A stretch of 64,000 nt of DNA from Neoarius graeffei (GCF_027579695.1 NC_083587.1:48505521-48569520), one strand, 5' to 3'. Positions 46,370 through 59,639 are shown, numbered from the stretch's first letter. Notes: generated from the sequence alone by a model not told the origin. Made by a program: numbers and translations.

Positions 46370-47130
46370 TACAGTTTTTCTCAATTGGTTTGGCTCATTT
46401 CTTGAAACTGAGATGACATTCCTATAACTATAAGGTCATTTTGCGAAACAGTGATACAGCTCTGCACAACCCTTCAGATAACCAGCAAAATGTCATATCT
46501 CTCCCAAAACCATTCATTCACGCTTCAAAAGGAAATCCCTTTCCCATGTAAATAGTCAGTACCATAAAAATGGCATAGATCCTTCTCAATTGCTTGGCCT
46601 CATTTTTGTTCATTAAGTGCTTCTGTCTAAATGACCTGGATGGCTCAACACAATTACATGGATCATCTGCAAATGCTCATATCTCTCCCAAAACAGTTTA
46701 TCCATGTGTCAAAACTAAATATCCTTCTCAAATAAATAGTCAATACCCCCAAAATGCATTGTCCCTTTGGCATCGTGTAAGCACTGCAAGTCAAAATGCT
46801 TAGACAGTTTGTCAGAGGTCTAGCTAAAGGAATACTATTATATATAAAACTGGAGAAATAGGGTTTTACAGTGACAGCAGCCTCCAAAGTTTGACACCAC
46901 ACACAGTGCACTCATTTCACCAAAGAAATTGTTTATTCACACAATTTTCACACAAACAAAATTGCATGCATTACTGCATTACGAACAGAGAGTATAGGTA
47001 TACAGTAAAAGGAAAATATGCATTTACCTCCTGCATGTGATGTCATGCGTCTATAGGCTATATCACAAAATATAAACATGAACCAAAAAAGGAATTGAAA
47101 AAAGCAAGTTCCACAAGTTTAACACTTGGA

Positions 47131-48604
47131 TTAGTCGCTGTTGCTGTCTTCCCCCACCCTCTCCTGGTAGCCTTCCTCATCCTCCAGGCCATCCATCCGC
47201 TGCTCTCTGTTTGGCCACAGATTTTCATCAACATCGCACCGGATGTTCTCCCTTGCGATGCAGCGTGGAAAGAAGCGGCGTGAATGTCTTAGCCAACCCC
47301 GACACTGATCGCCTGTGATGTCATCGCAGGCAGCATCCATGGCATTGAGGAGAGACCTCTGATCCCCAATGTGGCGTTCATAAACCCTCCACCTCCAAGC
47401 AGAAAAAAATTCTTCAATGGGATTGAGGAATGGCAAGTATGGTGGTAAAAAAACATTACGCATCCTTGGATGGGTGTCGAACCACGCTCTGATGAGTGGG
47501 CCACGGTGAAAGCTGACATTGTCCCACACAATGACAAATTGTGATAGGTGGGGCGCTTCGAGTCCCCTTTCATTCTCGGGGACCAAATCCACATACAGAC
47601 GATCCAGGTAGAGGAGGAGCCTCTGCGTGTTGTATGGGCCTAGGCTTGCAATATGTGTGGCCACACCATTGTCAGAAATGGCCGCACACATTGTGATATT
47701 TCCTCCTCTTTGACCCGGGACGTCTACTGTGGCCCGCTGGCCAATGATGTTACGTCCGCGCCTGCGGCACTTGGCCAGATTGAAACCTGCCTCGTCCACA
47801 AACACCAGGAGATGAGGTGTTTCTATTCCCTCCAATGCCATTATTCTCTACAAAAGAGAAACACAGGTAAAACCAAATCATGCAGATGGGTCATACACAG
47901 CAGTAATATCTTCTTCACAAAGTCAATATAACCTGCAACGGTTCCAAACCTATGCTGGCCTATGCAGAGATACTCCAGCTGGTATGTGACACAAAATGGA
48001 GAAATACTGATCACAGTTTTCTGTTACAGTTCTTAGGCAAAATTCTGTGGTCAGATACTGGATTCCAAAGGTACAGTAAAGATACGGAAAACCCCCCAAA
48101 CTTTGAACCTCTGCATAGTGTATAGGTTACAATGGTGGAAAACAAATACAGTAATTGACTTACCTGCACATACTGGTACCGCAGTTCTTTTACCCTCTCT
48201 GTATTCCTGTCAAATGGTACCCTGTATATTTGTTTCATTGTCATACGGTTTCTCTTGAGTACCCGGTCTATGGTTGATACACTAATGGAGTTGATATTGT
48301 GGAAGATGGCTTGGTCTTCAAGGACTGCATTGCGGATCTGTGTGAGTGTAATGGCATTGTTCTGTATGACCATGTTGCAGATGGCTTGTTCCTGGGGATC
48401 TGTGAGCAATCTCCTTCTACCGCCCACAGGAGGCTGTCGCCCAATTCTGCAGATAGACACGGACAACATGACAATTTGCACTGCAAAACTACTCTAAACT
48501 GCAACTGTAATTTGCTTTATTTTGTCCAATTTACTGTACTATGAACACTGCATCATACGATTTTGCAGTATAGGCCTACACACATGCACACACGTGCAGG
48601 CGTG

Positions 48605-48649
<45 letters not shown>

Positions 48650-48988
48650 TTCCAAGCAAAAATTGTAATTCCATCACTGCCTGGGTGCATACCTGTTTTC
48701 CCTGCGAAAGGTTTGAATGATGGAAGAGACTGTAGAGCGTGGCACGTTAGGCTGCACTCGGCGCCCTGCCTCTGCCATGGTTAGACCATGATTGACAACA
48801 TGGTCAATAATGGTGGCTCTAATTTCATCGGGGACAGTGTGATGCCTACGCACGCCTCGCCCTCTTCCCCCTACTCCACCACCACGCATACGCACCCCTC
48901 TTCCTCTTCCTCTCCTTCCTCCTCCATCTCTTCCTCTTCCCCTTCCTCCAGCTGGAAGTTGACCTTGTTGAGGTTCCTCCATATTCAT
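47131..48988 (-). CDS. DD35E transposase, three exons, apparently intact
   Basis: Exons on the minus strand are 48988-48693, 48446-48164 and 47847-47131 (with the stop). Together they are 1,296 bases, exactly 432 codons, giving 431 residues. The introns have consensus borders: GTATGC with CTGCAG, and GTAAGT with TTGTAG; the phases fit. Residues 13-48 are Arg/Gly-rich, and about 50-180 hold two helix-turn-helix-type parts. The DDE_3-type core has D211 in FVDEAGF, D302 in VWDNVSFH and E338 in NPIEEFF, with 35 residues between the last two. It ends in an acidic tail. No stop or frameshift is seen, so the enzyme could be active. The start is the first ATG after TATA-like text at 49019; the second ATG two codons on is equally possible. 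Confidence 0.85.
48606..48648. repeat. (CA)n microsatellite in transposase intron 1
   Basis: A CA run within the first intron of the transposase. Confidence 0.95.
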
Positions 48989-49621
48989 TCTGCAAATAGT
49001 ACTGGCACCAGGCCAAGCTCTATATATACATGTATGGCCGTAGGCACAGTCATACACAACACCTGCCAGGTAACTCCACAAACTGTTGGATTGGTCATCT
49101 GTGATGTGGGAAACTCCTCCATCGTTAGTCTAAACCTGAATTCACCTGTCACTTATTCACCTAACTGCCATGTATTTATTCCAAAAATCTTCCAAATTCT
49201 TCTGACAAATATATATATATATATATACTATATTGTATTATGTCCTTGACTAATTTTGACAATTGAGCAGACTATTCTGCATATGATGGCTTATACGATG
49301 AAATTGTTCTGACATGTTTTGGAGGGAACGACCATAACATTGAGAAGCAGCTAATTGGGATAGATTATGAACATATATTCATTTGGAAGTTGAGCTAAAT
49401 GTGGGATGATTGTGTTAACTGTGGGCCACTTGTACATAACCATTTGCAAGGATGCACTAGACACCGGAGACATGTACAAAGGATTTGCAATTTGACGAAA
49501 GCAATGAGAAATGCCAATCTGTTGTGAGAAGTTGCAAGTGGGTTTGGGGATTTGTCCATGTTATTTTGAGAATGTCATCTCAGTTTCAGGAAATGAGCCA
49601 AACCAATTGAGAAAAACTGTA

Positions 49622-50571
49622 ATATTCATGAGTCCACCATCAGGAGAACACTGAACAACAATGGTGTGCATGGCAGGGTTGCAAGGAGAAAGTCACTGCT
49701 CTCCAAAAAGAATATTGCTACTCATCTGCAGTTTGCTAAAGATCACATGGACAAGCCAGAAGGCTACTGGAAAAATGTTTTGTGGATGGATGAGACCAAA
49801 ATAGAACTTTTTGTTTTAAATGAGAAGTGTTATGTTTGTAGAAAGGAAAACACTGCATTCCAGCATAAGAACCTTATCCCATCTGTGAAACATGGTGGTG
49901 GTAGTATCATGGTTTGAGCTTGTTTTGCTGCATATGGGCCAGGACGGCTTGCCATCATTGATGGAACAATGAATTCTGAATTATACCAGTGAATTCTAAA
50001 ATGTCAGGACATCTGTCCATGAACTGAATCTCAAGAGAAGGTGAGTCATGCAGCAAGACAACGACCCTAAGCACACAAGTCGTTCTACCAAAGAATGGTT
50101 AAAGAGGAATAAAGTTCATGTTTTGGAATGGCCAAGTCAAAGTCCTGACCTTAATCCAATCGAAATGTTGTGGAAGGACCTGAAGTGAGCAGTTCATGTG
50201 AGGAAACCCACCGACATCCCAGAGTTGAAGCTGTTCTGTACGGAGGAATGGGCTAAAATTCCTCCAAGCCAGTGTGCAGGACTGATCAACAGTTACCAGA
50301 AATGTTTAGTTGCAGTTATTGCTGCACAAGGGGGTCACACCACATACTGAAAGCAGAGGTTCACATACTTTTGCCACTCCCAGATTTGTAATATTGGATC
50401 ATTTCCCTCAATAAATAATTGACCAAATATAATATTGTTGTCTCATTTGTTTAACTGGGTTCTCTTTATCTACTTTTTAGGACAAGTGTAAAAATATGAT
50501 GATGTTTTAGGTCATATTTATGCAGAAATATAGAAAATTCTAAAGGGTTCACAAACTTTCAAGCACCACTG
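49622..50571 (+). mobile_element. Tc1 copy, right part
   Basis: It continues 46369 and ends CAAGCACCACTG with TA. The transposase piece 49666-49917 has LWMDETKIE and KHGGGSIMV, then meets a stop; further stops follow to about 50350. A dead copy of the 54833 family. Confidence 0.9.
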
Positions 50572-50573
50572 TA

Positions 50574-50911
50574 ACACAGCCAACTTTGCTCTCTGGAACG
50601 CCCAGCTAGGACTTGTCACGTTAGCAGTTTTATGTATTGCCACGGACTCTGAACTATTGAGACATCTGTGTTGAAATTGATGCAGAGAGAAGAAGCACAT
50701 ACTTCCCTGTCCATCCATGCATGCTAACTGATGCTAGTACTAAAAATGTCCATGCATAATAATTGCTACTTGTACAAAAAAAAAGTTTCAAACTGTTTGC
50801 CGTCTGCCAGATCGTGGCTTATCCGATCTGTGTCATGCAACAGGAGGCGGGATTCAGAAGTTTTCTTTTTCTGGTCAATAAACCTACTTGTCCATTTGGC
50901 AATTAATAATA
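50574..50911. other. No gene seen
   Basis: Spacer; nothing recognisable. Confidence 0.5.
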
Positions 50912-50922
50912 ATAATAATGTT

Positions 50923-51293
50923 GGGCGGCACGGTGGTGTAGTGGTTAGCGCTGTCGCCTCACAGCAAGAAGGTCCTGGGTTCAAGCCCCGGGGCCGGCGA
51001 GGGCCTTTCTGTGTGGAGTTTGCATGTTCTCTCTGTGTCCGCGTGGGTTTCCTCCGGGTGCTCCGGTTTCCCCCACAGTCCAAAGACATGCAGGTTAGGT
51101 TAACTGGTGACTCTAAATTGACCGTAGGTGTGAGTGTGAATGGTTGTCTGTGTCTATGTGTCAGCCCTGTGATGACCTGGTGACTTGTCCAGGGTGTACC
51201 CCGCCTTTCGCCCGTAGTCAGCTGGGATAGGCTCCAGCTTGCCTGCAACCCTGTAGAAGGATAAAGCGGCTAGAGATAATGAGATGAGATGAG
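50923..51293 (+). repeat. V-SINE, full length
   Basis: Head to ATGAG tail with a perfect 11-bp duplication ataataatgtt (50912-50922 and 51294-51304). Confidence 0.95.
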
Positions 51294-51304
51294 ATAATAA
51301 TGTT

Positions 51305-52780
51305 CTATGAAATAACAGTAGCCCAGATATACTTATCCCAGGTTTCTGAAATTGGGATTTGTCCAGTCTTGTTTTTTTATGATTTCTAGAAAAGACTAAA
51401 TAAACATGAATTCAAGCCTTTGCTATTTAGCCATTTTTTTATACTTCTTCCAACATCAATAGTAACAGTTTGTCCACAGACTGTGGAGCAGTCCAGGATT
51501 GCTCTACAGTCTGGACTTTCCTTGGCTTCTCTTCAAACTCAGCTGAACCCAACATTACTCAGAGGAAAAGCCTGGAATTTCCAATCCCTCCCTTGTATGA
51601 AATTAAATCCGTGTATCCGTTCTTCCAAGAAGAAAATTTTGTTTTTGAAGAATGAACCATTACAATAAACTGTCATGAAGTTTCAAAAACTGTCTATCTT
51701 GTCAAATTGGCAAACCAAGACATTGTTTATGTGAAACTAGAAAGAAAAATCTTTCTGTAACAGGCACACTGCTGACCTAAATTTGATCACGGAGTGCACG
51801 ATTCTCTGCAGCACATTATCTGTGAGCACTCTAATCAACTGAAGAAGGATGATGCAGTTCATCAAAAAATCAGAACGAAGAAGTCCGCTAGGCATTTGAA
51901 CACAACAAACACTGCATTCTCCAGGTACTCACTCTAGACACGTACAACCATGATGTTAGAGAAAATATGTCAACCAAGCTGGGAGATGCAATGATATCCC
52001 AGCTGGACATATGTTTTTGTGCTAAGCCTTTGTGTCATTATTTATGTTGACTATCTCACAGAGACTTGTAATTACAGCATTGCCTGAGTGGCAAAAAAGT
52101 GAGAGAGGAAAAAAGTGGCAATATTTTGGTGATGCTGTTTTTGTATAATACGGCACAGGATATGTGGGGATTTTGTAAGGATAAAGAATAGCACAGTTAG
52201 GATGTAGTGTGGTCAAGGATCATCTGCATGTTTCACAGTTGGGGGGAGCAGGTTGGGTGTGAACCCAAACATTGTTGCAAATGAACACAGTGTGGACAGG
52301 CATGACACTTCAGTTCATGATCAGGAACAAAAATACGACTTCAAGGGTCTCGTATACCTTTGATATGCACTGTAAAAATGAGAACTTGAAATTGCTCGCC
52401 TTAATTGGATTTTTACATAGAATGAAAACACAAATGTATTTACACTGTAAACTGTGTCACACTAACTGCTTCAACTAACCTTTTAAAGTTTCTTATGAAA
52501 ATTTGGCCTCAAGACATAACCTAATTAACATAATGTACAAATTAAAGTTGAACCCAAGTTGAGGCCAGGCCAACGACTTTGCACATGTTCATTTTGAGCC
52601 CTTGGTTGAACAGGGTCTACAGAGCAATTATTCAGGCGTTTTCCTCTTCAGTTGGAAATTTCATCCACCATTTTGATTTCCTGTAAGCAATGGCAAAATC
52701 TCTTCGAGTGTTTCACATCTAAAAGGTAACATTATGTATTTTGGTTGAGTGGTGTCTTGAATTTCTGGATTTGCTATTCC
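51305..52780. other. No gene seen
   Basis: About 1.5 kb without a defensible coding or repeat feature; short open frames here look random. Confidence 0.5.
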
Positions 52781-52792
52781 ATATTTGCAATT

Positions 52793-53254
52793 TCCATTTC
52801 ATTTTTTCCATCCATTATCCATAACTGCTTATCCTGTGCAGGGTCGTGAGCAAGCTGGAGAGGCGGGGTACACCCTGGACAAGTTGCCAGATCATCCCCG
52901 GGCTGACACATAGGCCCTGTCCACACGGCAACGGATTCAGGTGAATCTAATAAAATTGTTTATCGTTTTGGCCTGGCGTCCACACGGCACCAGTGTTTTG
53001 GGTGCCCCAAAACGAAATCTTTTGAGAATGGGTTCCAGAGTGGAAAAATCTGGCAACGGCGCCGTTGCGAAGTTGTCTGGATGAGTAGAACGGATTTGTT
53101 TACGATGACGTCACAACCACATGACTGTGAGTGCTTCACGCCGGGTAGAAGTGTAACGAACTCGATGCGAGTTGTCAACAAATCCTATAACTTGGTTCAT
53201 GAAACGTGCTTACAAAATATTTTCACTGTGAATATTTATTGTGTAATGGTGCAA

Positions 53255-53290
<36 letters not shown>

Positions 53291-54235
53291 GCCCTTAGAG
53301 CAGAGTCAATCCCGCCAGCAAAAATAGGGAAAAAAAGGAGCAATCTCACCTCTTCAGATGTTGGTTTAAGTCCGACAATACATTCCTCAAAAAGGGTGTA
53401 GAAGAACAAAGTAATCCATCAACATGTAGCATTCAATTTATTCTGGACCATTAAAGAATTCTGGAGGATATCAGAATGTTGGCGTACCAGCTTCCATCTA
53501 CCCCCATTCATTCCTCTTTCCACGTCTCCATTCAAAAAACGAGCACGTGATTTAAAGGGACTATATCCATAGGATAGGGAGTGAGAAGGTGTGTGCGTGT
53601 GATAGTGACAGGGTGAGTGACAGGGAAGAACCTAGGCTCATGCTCACCCTGAATTTCTCTTAAAGTGAAGGCAGAAGAACGTTCAGCGCCTGGCCAGGCT
53701 TTCTATGTATTAATTTACATAGACGTTTTAATATGAAATATAAATAAGTGTCTTAGACAGTAGATACTATTTTGCGCTACTGATTAATAATCAAAACTTT
53801 ATGTGGCTGATGCTACAGAAGAAGGGGTTTATGCGCATGCGTCCTGCTTCTTCTATTGTTCTGGTGTCTCCGATGGGACCGTCTTACAGCGCACGTAGAG
53901 GTGTGGCATGTGTATTGCATCATTTTCAGCAAGCGTTGCGTTGCCATATGTATCTGATATTTTACTGATCCGTTGCCCATGTGGACGCGATATTTAAAAA
54001 AAAATCTCGTTGCCGTGTGGATGTAGCCATAGAGATAAACAACCATTCACACCTACAGTCAATTTAGAGCCACCAATTAACCTGACCTGCATGTCTTTGG
54101 ACTGTGGGGGAAAACCAGAGCACACCCACGCAGAGAACATGCAACCTCAACACAGAAAGGCCCCCGCCGGCCACGAACCCAGAACCTTCTTGCTGTGAGG
54201 CGACAGTGCTAACCACTACACCACCGTGCTGCCCT
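52793..54235 (-). repeat. V-SINE split by Harbinger-like copy B
   Basis: Left part 52793-52912 and right part 54032-54235, with an outer 12-bp duplication atatttgcaatt (52781-52792 and 54236-54247). Confidence 0.9.
52913..54028 (-). mobile_element. Harbinger-like non-autonomous element, copy B
   Basis: GGCCCTGTCCACACGGCAACG and the near-inverse at the right end, with ATA duplicated (52910-52912 and 54029-54031). It matches copy A in reverse but has only one copy of the inner unit, and carries an (AG)n tract at about 53258-53286. No transposase. Confidence 0.8.
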
Positions 54236-54247
54236 ATATTTGCAATT

Positions 54248-54830
54248 ACATGTTTAAATTTGTACTTCAGTGGTCATGCTTTGGATATGCAACCCACCCA
54301 GTGCTGTGGCTGGTGAGTCAGCGAAGATAAGTGATGTTTAGGGTTAATGTTACCTAACTAGATAGGCAGCAAACATCAGCGCTATCTTTATTGGCAAACA
54401 TAATAGTACTGAAATGAATCCTCTGGTAAAACTTGAAGTACAGTTTCTAAAGTAATTCTTCAGCCAAGTTAAAGTTGCAATGTATACACTCTTAAATTTA
54501 GTTAAAATATGAAAGCAAAAGTATTGACAAAAAAATAAGACATCAGTTACTAATAGTGAGTTAGCATCTCTTTCATTAACAATGAGCTATGATTAACTCA
54601 CAGCAGCTATGTATAATTCTAATCACCCTAATAAGGCTGCTTACAAATGATCAGAGCCCTTTTTGTGCCAGTGAAGCCATCTTTTCCCCATGGACAGAGT
54701 GATTTTTTTGCCTTCAGGCAAAGCAGAATTTGACATGTTAGCGCTTTGCTCAAAGTTCACCCAAATTCAACTCTGACCCAGTTTAGACTGACCTTTTCAA
54801 AGCATAACCAACAAGCTGAGCCTTCATATA
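54248..54830. other. No gene seen
   Basis: AT-rich spacer. Confidence 0.5.
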
Positions 54831-54832
54831 TA

Positions 54833-56430
54833 CAGTGGTGCTTGAAAGTTTGTGAACCCTTTAGAATTTTCTATATTTCTGCATAAATATGACCTAAAAT
54901 ATCATCGGATTTTCACACAAGTCCTAAAGGTAGATAAAGAGAACCCAGTTAAACAAATGAGACAAAGTATTATACTTGGTCATTTATTTATTGAGGAAAA
55001 TGATCCAATATTACATATCTGTGAGTGGCAAAAGTATGTGAACCTCTAGGATGAGCAGTTAATTTGAAGGTGAAATTAGAGTCAGGTGTTTTCAATCAAT
55101 GGGATGACAATCAGGTGTGAGTGAGCACCCTGTTTTATTTAAAGAACAAGGATCTATCAAAGTCTGATCTTCACAACACATGTTTGTGGAAGTGTATCAT
55201 GGCAAGAACAAACGAGATTTCTGAGGACCTCAGAAAAAGTGTTGTTGATGTTCATCAGGCTGGAAAATGTTACAAAACCATCTCTAAAGAGTTTGGACTC
55301 CACCAATCCACAGACAGACAGACTGTGTACAAATGGAGGAAACTCAAGACCATTGTTACCCTCCCCAGGAGTGGGCGACCAACAAAGATCACTCCAAGAG
55401 CAAGGCGTGTAATAGTCAGCGAGGTCACAAAGGACCCCAGGGTAACTTCTAAGCAACTGAAGGCCTCTCTCACATTGGCTAATGTTAATGTTAATGAGTC
55501 CACCATCAGGAAAACACTGAACAACAATGGTGTGCATGGCAGGGCTGCAAGGAGAAAGCCACTGCTCTTCAAAAAGAACATTGCAGTCTGCTAAAGATCA
55601 TGTGGACAAGCCAGAAGGCTATTGGACAAATGTTTTGTGGACGGATGAGACCAAAATAGAACTTTTTGGTTTAAATGAGAAGCATTATGTTTGTAGAAAG
55701 GAAAACACTGCATTTCAGCATAAGAACCTTATCCCATCTGTGAAACATGGTGGTGGTAGTATCATGGTTTGGGCCTGTTTTGCTGCATCTGGGCCAGGAT
55801 GGCTTGCCATCATTGATGGAACAATGAATTCTCAATTATACCAGCGAATTCTAAAGGAAAATGTCAGGACATCTGTCCATGAACTGAATCTCAAGAGAAG
55901 GTGGGTCATGCAGCAAGACAACGGCCCTAAGCACACAAGTCATTCTACCAAAGAATGGTAAAAGAAGAATAAAGTTAATGTTTTGGAATGGCCAAGTCAA
56001 AGTCCTGACCTTAATCCAATCGAAATGTTGTGGAAGGACCTGAAGTAAGCAGTTCATGTGAGGAAACCCACCAACATCCCAGAGTTGAAGCTGTTCTGTA
56101 TGGAGGAATGGGCTAAAATTCCTCCACGCCGGTGTGCAGGACTGATCAAAAGTTACCGGAAACGTTTAGTTGCAGTTATCGATGCACAAGGGGCTCACAC
56201 CAGATACTGAAAGCAAAGGTTCACATACTTTTGCCACTCACAGATATGTAATATTGGATCATTTTCTTCAATAAATAAATGACCAAGTGTAATATTTTTG
56301 TCTCATTTGTTTAACTCGGTTCTCTTTCTCTACTTTTAGGACTTGTGTGAAAATCCGTTGATGTTTTAGGTTATATTTATGCAGAAATATAGAAAATTCT
56401 AAAGGGTTCACAAACTTTCAAGCACCACTG
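54833..56430 (+). mobile_element. Tc1 element, full length
   Basis: CAGTGGTGCTTGAAAGTTTG and its exact inverse at the right end, with TA on both sides (54831-54832, 56431-56432). 1,598 bp. Left and right terminal repeats extend beyond 50 bp with few differences. Confidence 0.95.
55199..56209 (+). pseudogene. Tc1 transposase, nearly complete but broken
   Basis: It starts MARTNEISEDLRKS at 55199 with a helix-turn-helix part and a GRPTKI linker. A frameshift at about 55585 links to the piece ending at 55961, which holds the catalytic Asp in LWTDETKIE and the second Asp in MQQDNGPKH. After a TAA at 55962 the frame continues with NPIEML (Glu), another stop just after DLK, and the C-terminus up to about 56209. 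One frameshift and at least two stops make it inactive, but little sequence is lost. Confidence 0.9.
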
Positions 56431-56432
56431 TA

Positions 56433-56688
56433 ACATATCAATGCCATGCCTCATTAGTTACAATGAAGGCACAGCTAATTACTTGCATATTTCACTTTCC
56501 AAAGCTATTAAATATAACTTTAAAGACATGGTATTCAGAAAAAGACTGCCGCATGGTTCGGTGTATGTTATGATACTGTCTTATGTTAGCTGCCACTTTT
56601 TAGCAACCAAAAGATGGAACTCAGCAACATATTTTTGGAGCTTTTATTTGCTCAAGTGAATAGCCAACAAGTAAATGTATATATTTAA
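56433..56688. other. No gene seen
   Basis: Short AT-rich spacer. Confidence 0.5.
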
Positions 56689-56793
56689 CAGTTATTCCGT
56701 GAAATCGAGTTGTACATGAGCTGATAGCCGACGAGGTGCATAGCACCGAATTGGCTATAAGCCATGTACGATGAGATTGAGTGGTATAACTGT
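56689..56793. repeat. Imperfect 105-bp palindrome
   Basis: The left half (cagttattccgtgaaatcga...) pairs with the right half (...gagtggtataactg) over about 52 bases with scattered mismatches. It may be a foldback MITE or a structured RNA. Confidence 0.7.
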
Positions 56794-57469
56794 TTTATTC
56801 TATCCACATTCACTGGATTTTGAGAAACAGAGCATTTTTATTTTTATTTTTTGCAAATTTGATAAATAAAAACTTTGTATAAAATGTCTGACAATCATTT
56901 CCGATGAGAATGTAAACAAACGGGCGAAATGACAGTAGCAGTTTGTGAAAAATGCAATAATAATCATTTGTGAAAAATAAAAAAAAAAGTTACGTTCTTA
57001 TGATGAAATACTTTTATTCCATATTTTGTTGCTTTGTATTTTTGGAGGTTTTGTTTTCGAGTAGAGTTTTTATGAGTGTAAAATGTGTTAGTAAATAATT
57101 CCATTTTATTTAAAAAAAATGCAAATTAAAAATAAGTGCTGGATAAAAACCCATCTATCTTATCCAAATAAAGATACAAATTTCATTTGTGTTAATGAGA
57201 TACGTTACCTTGCAATTACAATTGGGTTCCTTATGGTGGTACATGTACATCGTATGGTCGCAAAAGATATTAAAAAAAAAATCTGGTCAATGCATTACCA
57301 TATTCTCTTAAGTATGGAGCTTCGCTCTGCTATAATTCATCCATTCCTGTATAAGTAAATATTTTTAGTGCAATCTTTAGGTGTTCTTAGAGCATGAATG
57401 AGAATTACAGGTCAGGGGATAGCTTCCTCACCACAGGAAGTTCATGGTTAATGTGGGTTAATATAAAAG
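56794..57469. other. No gene seen
   Basis: AT-rich spacer. Confidence 0.5.
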
Positions 57470-58207
57470 TCAAGTTTATTTGTATAGCACTTTTAACAAC
57501 ATTGTTGCAAAGCAGTTTTACAAAAAAGTTAAGACTTTAAATATGAGCTAATTTTATTCCTGATGAGCAAGCCTATGGCAACGGTGGCAAGGAAAAACTC
57601 TCACAGACGACACAAGAAAGAAACCTTGAGAGGAACCAGACTCAAAAGGGAACCCATCCTCATTTGGGTGATAACAGATAGCATGATTATAAATAACTCG
57701 CTTCTGTAACAGTATCCTATGTAGTCACAAAGTACAACTGTGTAACCAGGAAATTCAAAGTCTGTTTTGTTGAAGTTATAAACTGTTCAACGGATGGAAA
57801 CTTGAGTGCAAAACTGTTCATGAAAAGTGCAGTCCGAAAGTTATGTCAATTTTCATCCTCAGTCATCATAGTAAAACTGTAAGTGTCCAGAGCCACCTTC
57901 CAAGTGTGACTTTTGACTGTCCGTATGGGGCTGTCCTCCACAGGAGCAATGTGATGAGACTCTAGCCAGAAGTAGGGCATCAGGATGGATCAGGCAGGTC
58001 TGAGGAGCAGAAGAGGTCAGCATCACTGGGGTCTCAGGATCGACATGTAAATTGACAGAGAGAGACAGGCAGAGGGAAGAGGCAGAGGGCACCACATGTC
58101 TGAAAAACAAATAAATCTGGTAATGTAGCATGCATTTAAAGACCACTGTTCCTATATGAAGTCTTCTTTAGCCATCACCACAGCATTAGCAGTCATTTCC
58201 AGCATAT
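57470..58207 (+). repeat. Dispersed repeat shared with 14430
   Basis: The first 230 bases resemble 14430-14640. The rest to 58207 is a GC-richer stretch that looks like the same family but has no partner in this window. Confidence 0.55.
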
Positions 58208-58218
58208 TCCAGCCATGT

Positions 58219-58485
58219 CAAAAGTCAAAGAGTCCCATATACGTTTTCATACGTATGTCGGGGAGTGCCTGTTAGAGAGCACACTTGTCCTGGGGCGTCG
58301 GCATGGTGAGGTGGGGTGGCCAGTTCCTTTCCTCGCCACCTTAACTTTCCCAGTGTTTCCACCAGGTCCCCATTCACTGCTGGGTGGACAGGAGGAGAGC
58401 CCCAGATCACTGTCCAAGATGAGGCTCAAACCGGGGACCGTTCGCTTAGCGGCCAAGCGCTCTAACCACTTGGCCACCTTCCCTC
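58219..58485 (-). repeat. SINE of a second tRNA-derived family
   Basis: In reverse it starts with a tRNA-like head (tggccaagtggttagagcgc and cggtttgagcc as A- and B-box-like text). The body differs from the V-SINEs. Perfect 11-bp duplication tccagccatgt (58208-58218 and 58486-58496). Confidence 0.85.
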
Positions 58486-58496
58486 TCCAGCCATGT

Positions 58497-59635
58497 ACAT
58501 ACTGCAATATGTATACCTTGATCAAACTGGCTTAAACTTTAAACTTCAAAAGTGCTTTGCAGTATGTTGGGAGTCCATTTCTAAAATATGGGAATACATG
58601 CCCAAGGTTCAAAGCAGCAAAAATTATGTCTCACAGTTGCATATAATGGCTCAGACAATATTGTTTGCAGTGGGATCACAGTGTTATTCTTAATAACAAT
58701 TTTGAAATGTCATCACTCCCAATAATGTCTCTTTCTCTCTCTCACCATGCCTATTTGACATTACAACCAGGCTCATAATACATTTCTGATATTTTATTGC
58801 ACACATCAATCCAATTGCGCTTGCATTTCCAAATGAATTTGCAAGCTGAGAAAGGCATTAATGTTTTATATGTCATGGTAACAATATGCGCAATATGTGC
58901 ATGGAAATTGGACACACACACTAAAAATATTGATGTGCACCACACCTTAATACTTCTATTCATCAGGAATGCATGAATAAGTACAGGCAAATGCAGATAG
59001 TTATAATTACAGGTGATGATGACCTAAGGTTGAGCCAACCTACTATTATCAGCTCACATACAAGAATAGTCACCCACACACGTTCAGCTCATGTGCATTC
59101 TCTGAGAGGTGACATCACATCTTAGGCTTCTTTGTAAGAAACCATGAAATGCCTAATTATCTGTGAATACGCAGCCTCTATTTTGGGTTGTGGTTGCCGT
59201 GCGTGGGGATAAGAGGATCGCTATGTTCCAAAATCCATTTATCATCATAACCACTGTCTGAGCAATTTTTTTTCAATTTTGAACAAATGCAAACAAAAAA
59301 AAAGAAATGTAATTTTGTAAAATGAAACTTTTTTTAAAAAAAAATCATATTTACAGTTAACGTTAGAATTACTGGAATGAATAGAATCAAAGATCTGAAT
59401 TGCTGGGTTTCATGTGATGTCACAACCGCCTCATTAGTTATTCAAAACTTGAGCTGGTGGTCTACCAAAGCTCATTTGACAAAGCATTTGTACAGAGAAG
59501 GTGCATTGCTCGCATAAAAACTGCCTTACACTTGCATTGTTTTAAGTTGTTTGAACCGATCAAACCGTGAAACTGATAAAAGTTTCTTCAGGGTTTCCTA
59601 TGAACTAATAAAAAAAGGGTGAACGAACATAGGAT
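58497..59635. other. No gene seen
   Basis: AT-rich spacer with A- and T-runs near 59280-59340. Confidence 0.5.
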
Positions 59636-59639
59636 TTCA

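Larger units (their letters stand above)
46372..49619 (-). mobile_element. IS630/Tc1-like element with three-exon transposase
   Basis: A 3,248-bp element with 50-bp terminal repeats (start CAGTTTTTCTCAATTGG) that differ at one base by eye. TA is duplicated (46370-46371 and 49620-49621), and the host Tc1 reads across when it is removed. Subterminal segments with catatctctcccaaaac occur twice near the left end. Confidence 0.93.

Noticed and set aside
51420-51668. Short open frames at 51.4-51.7 kb
   Set aside because: No recognisable domain, splice context or repeat relationship.
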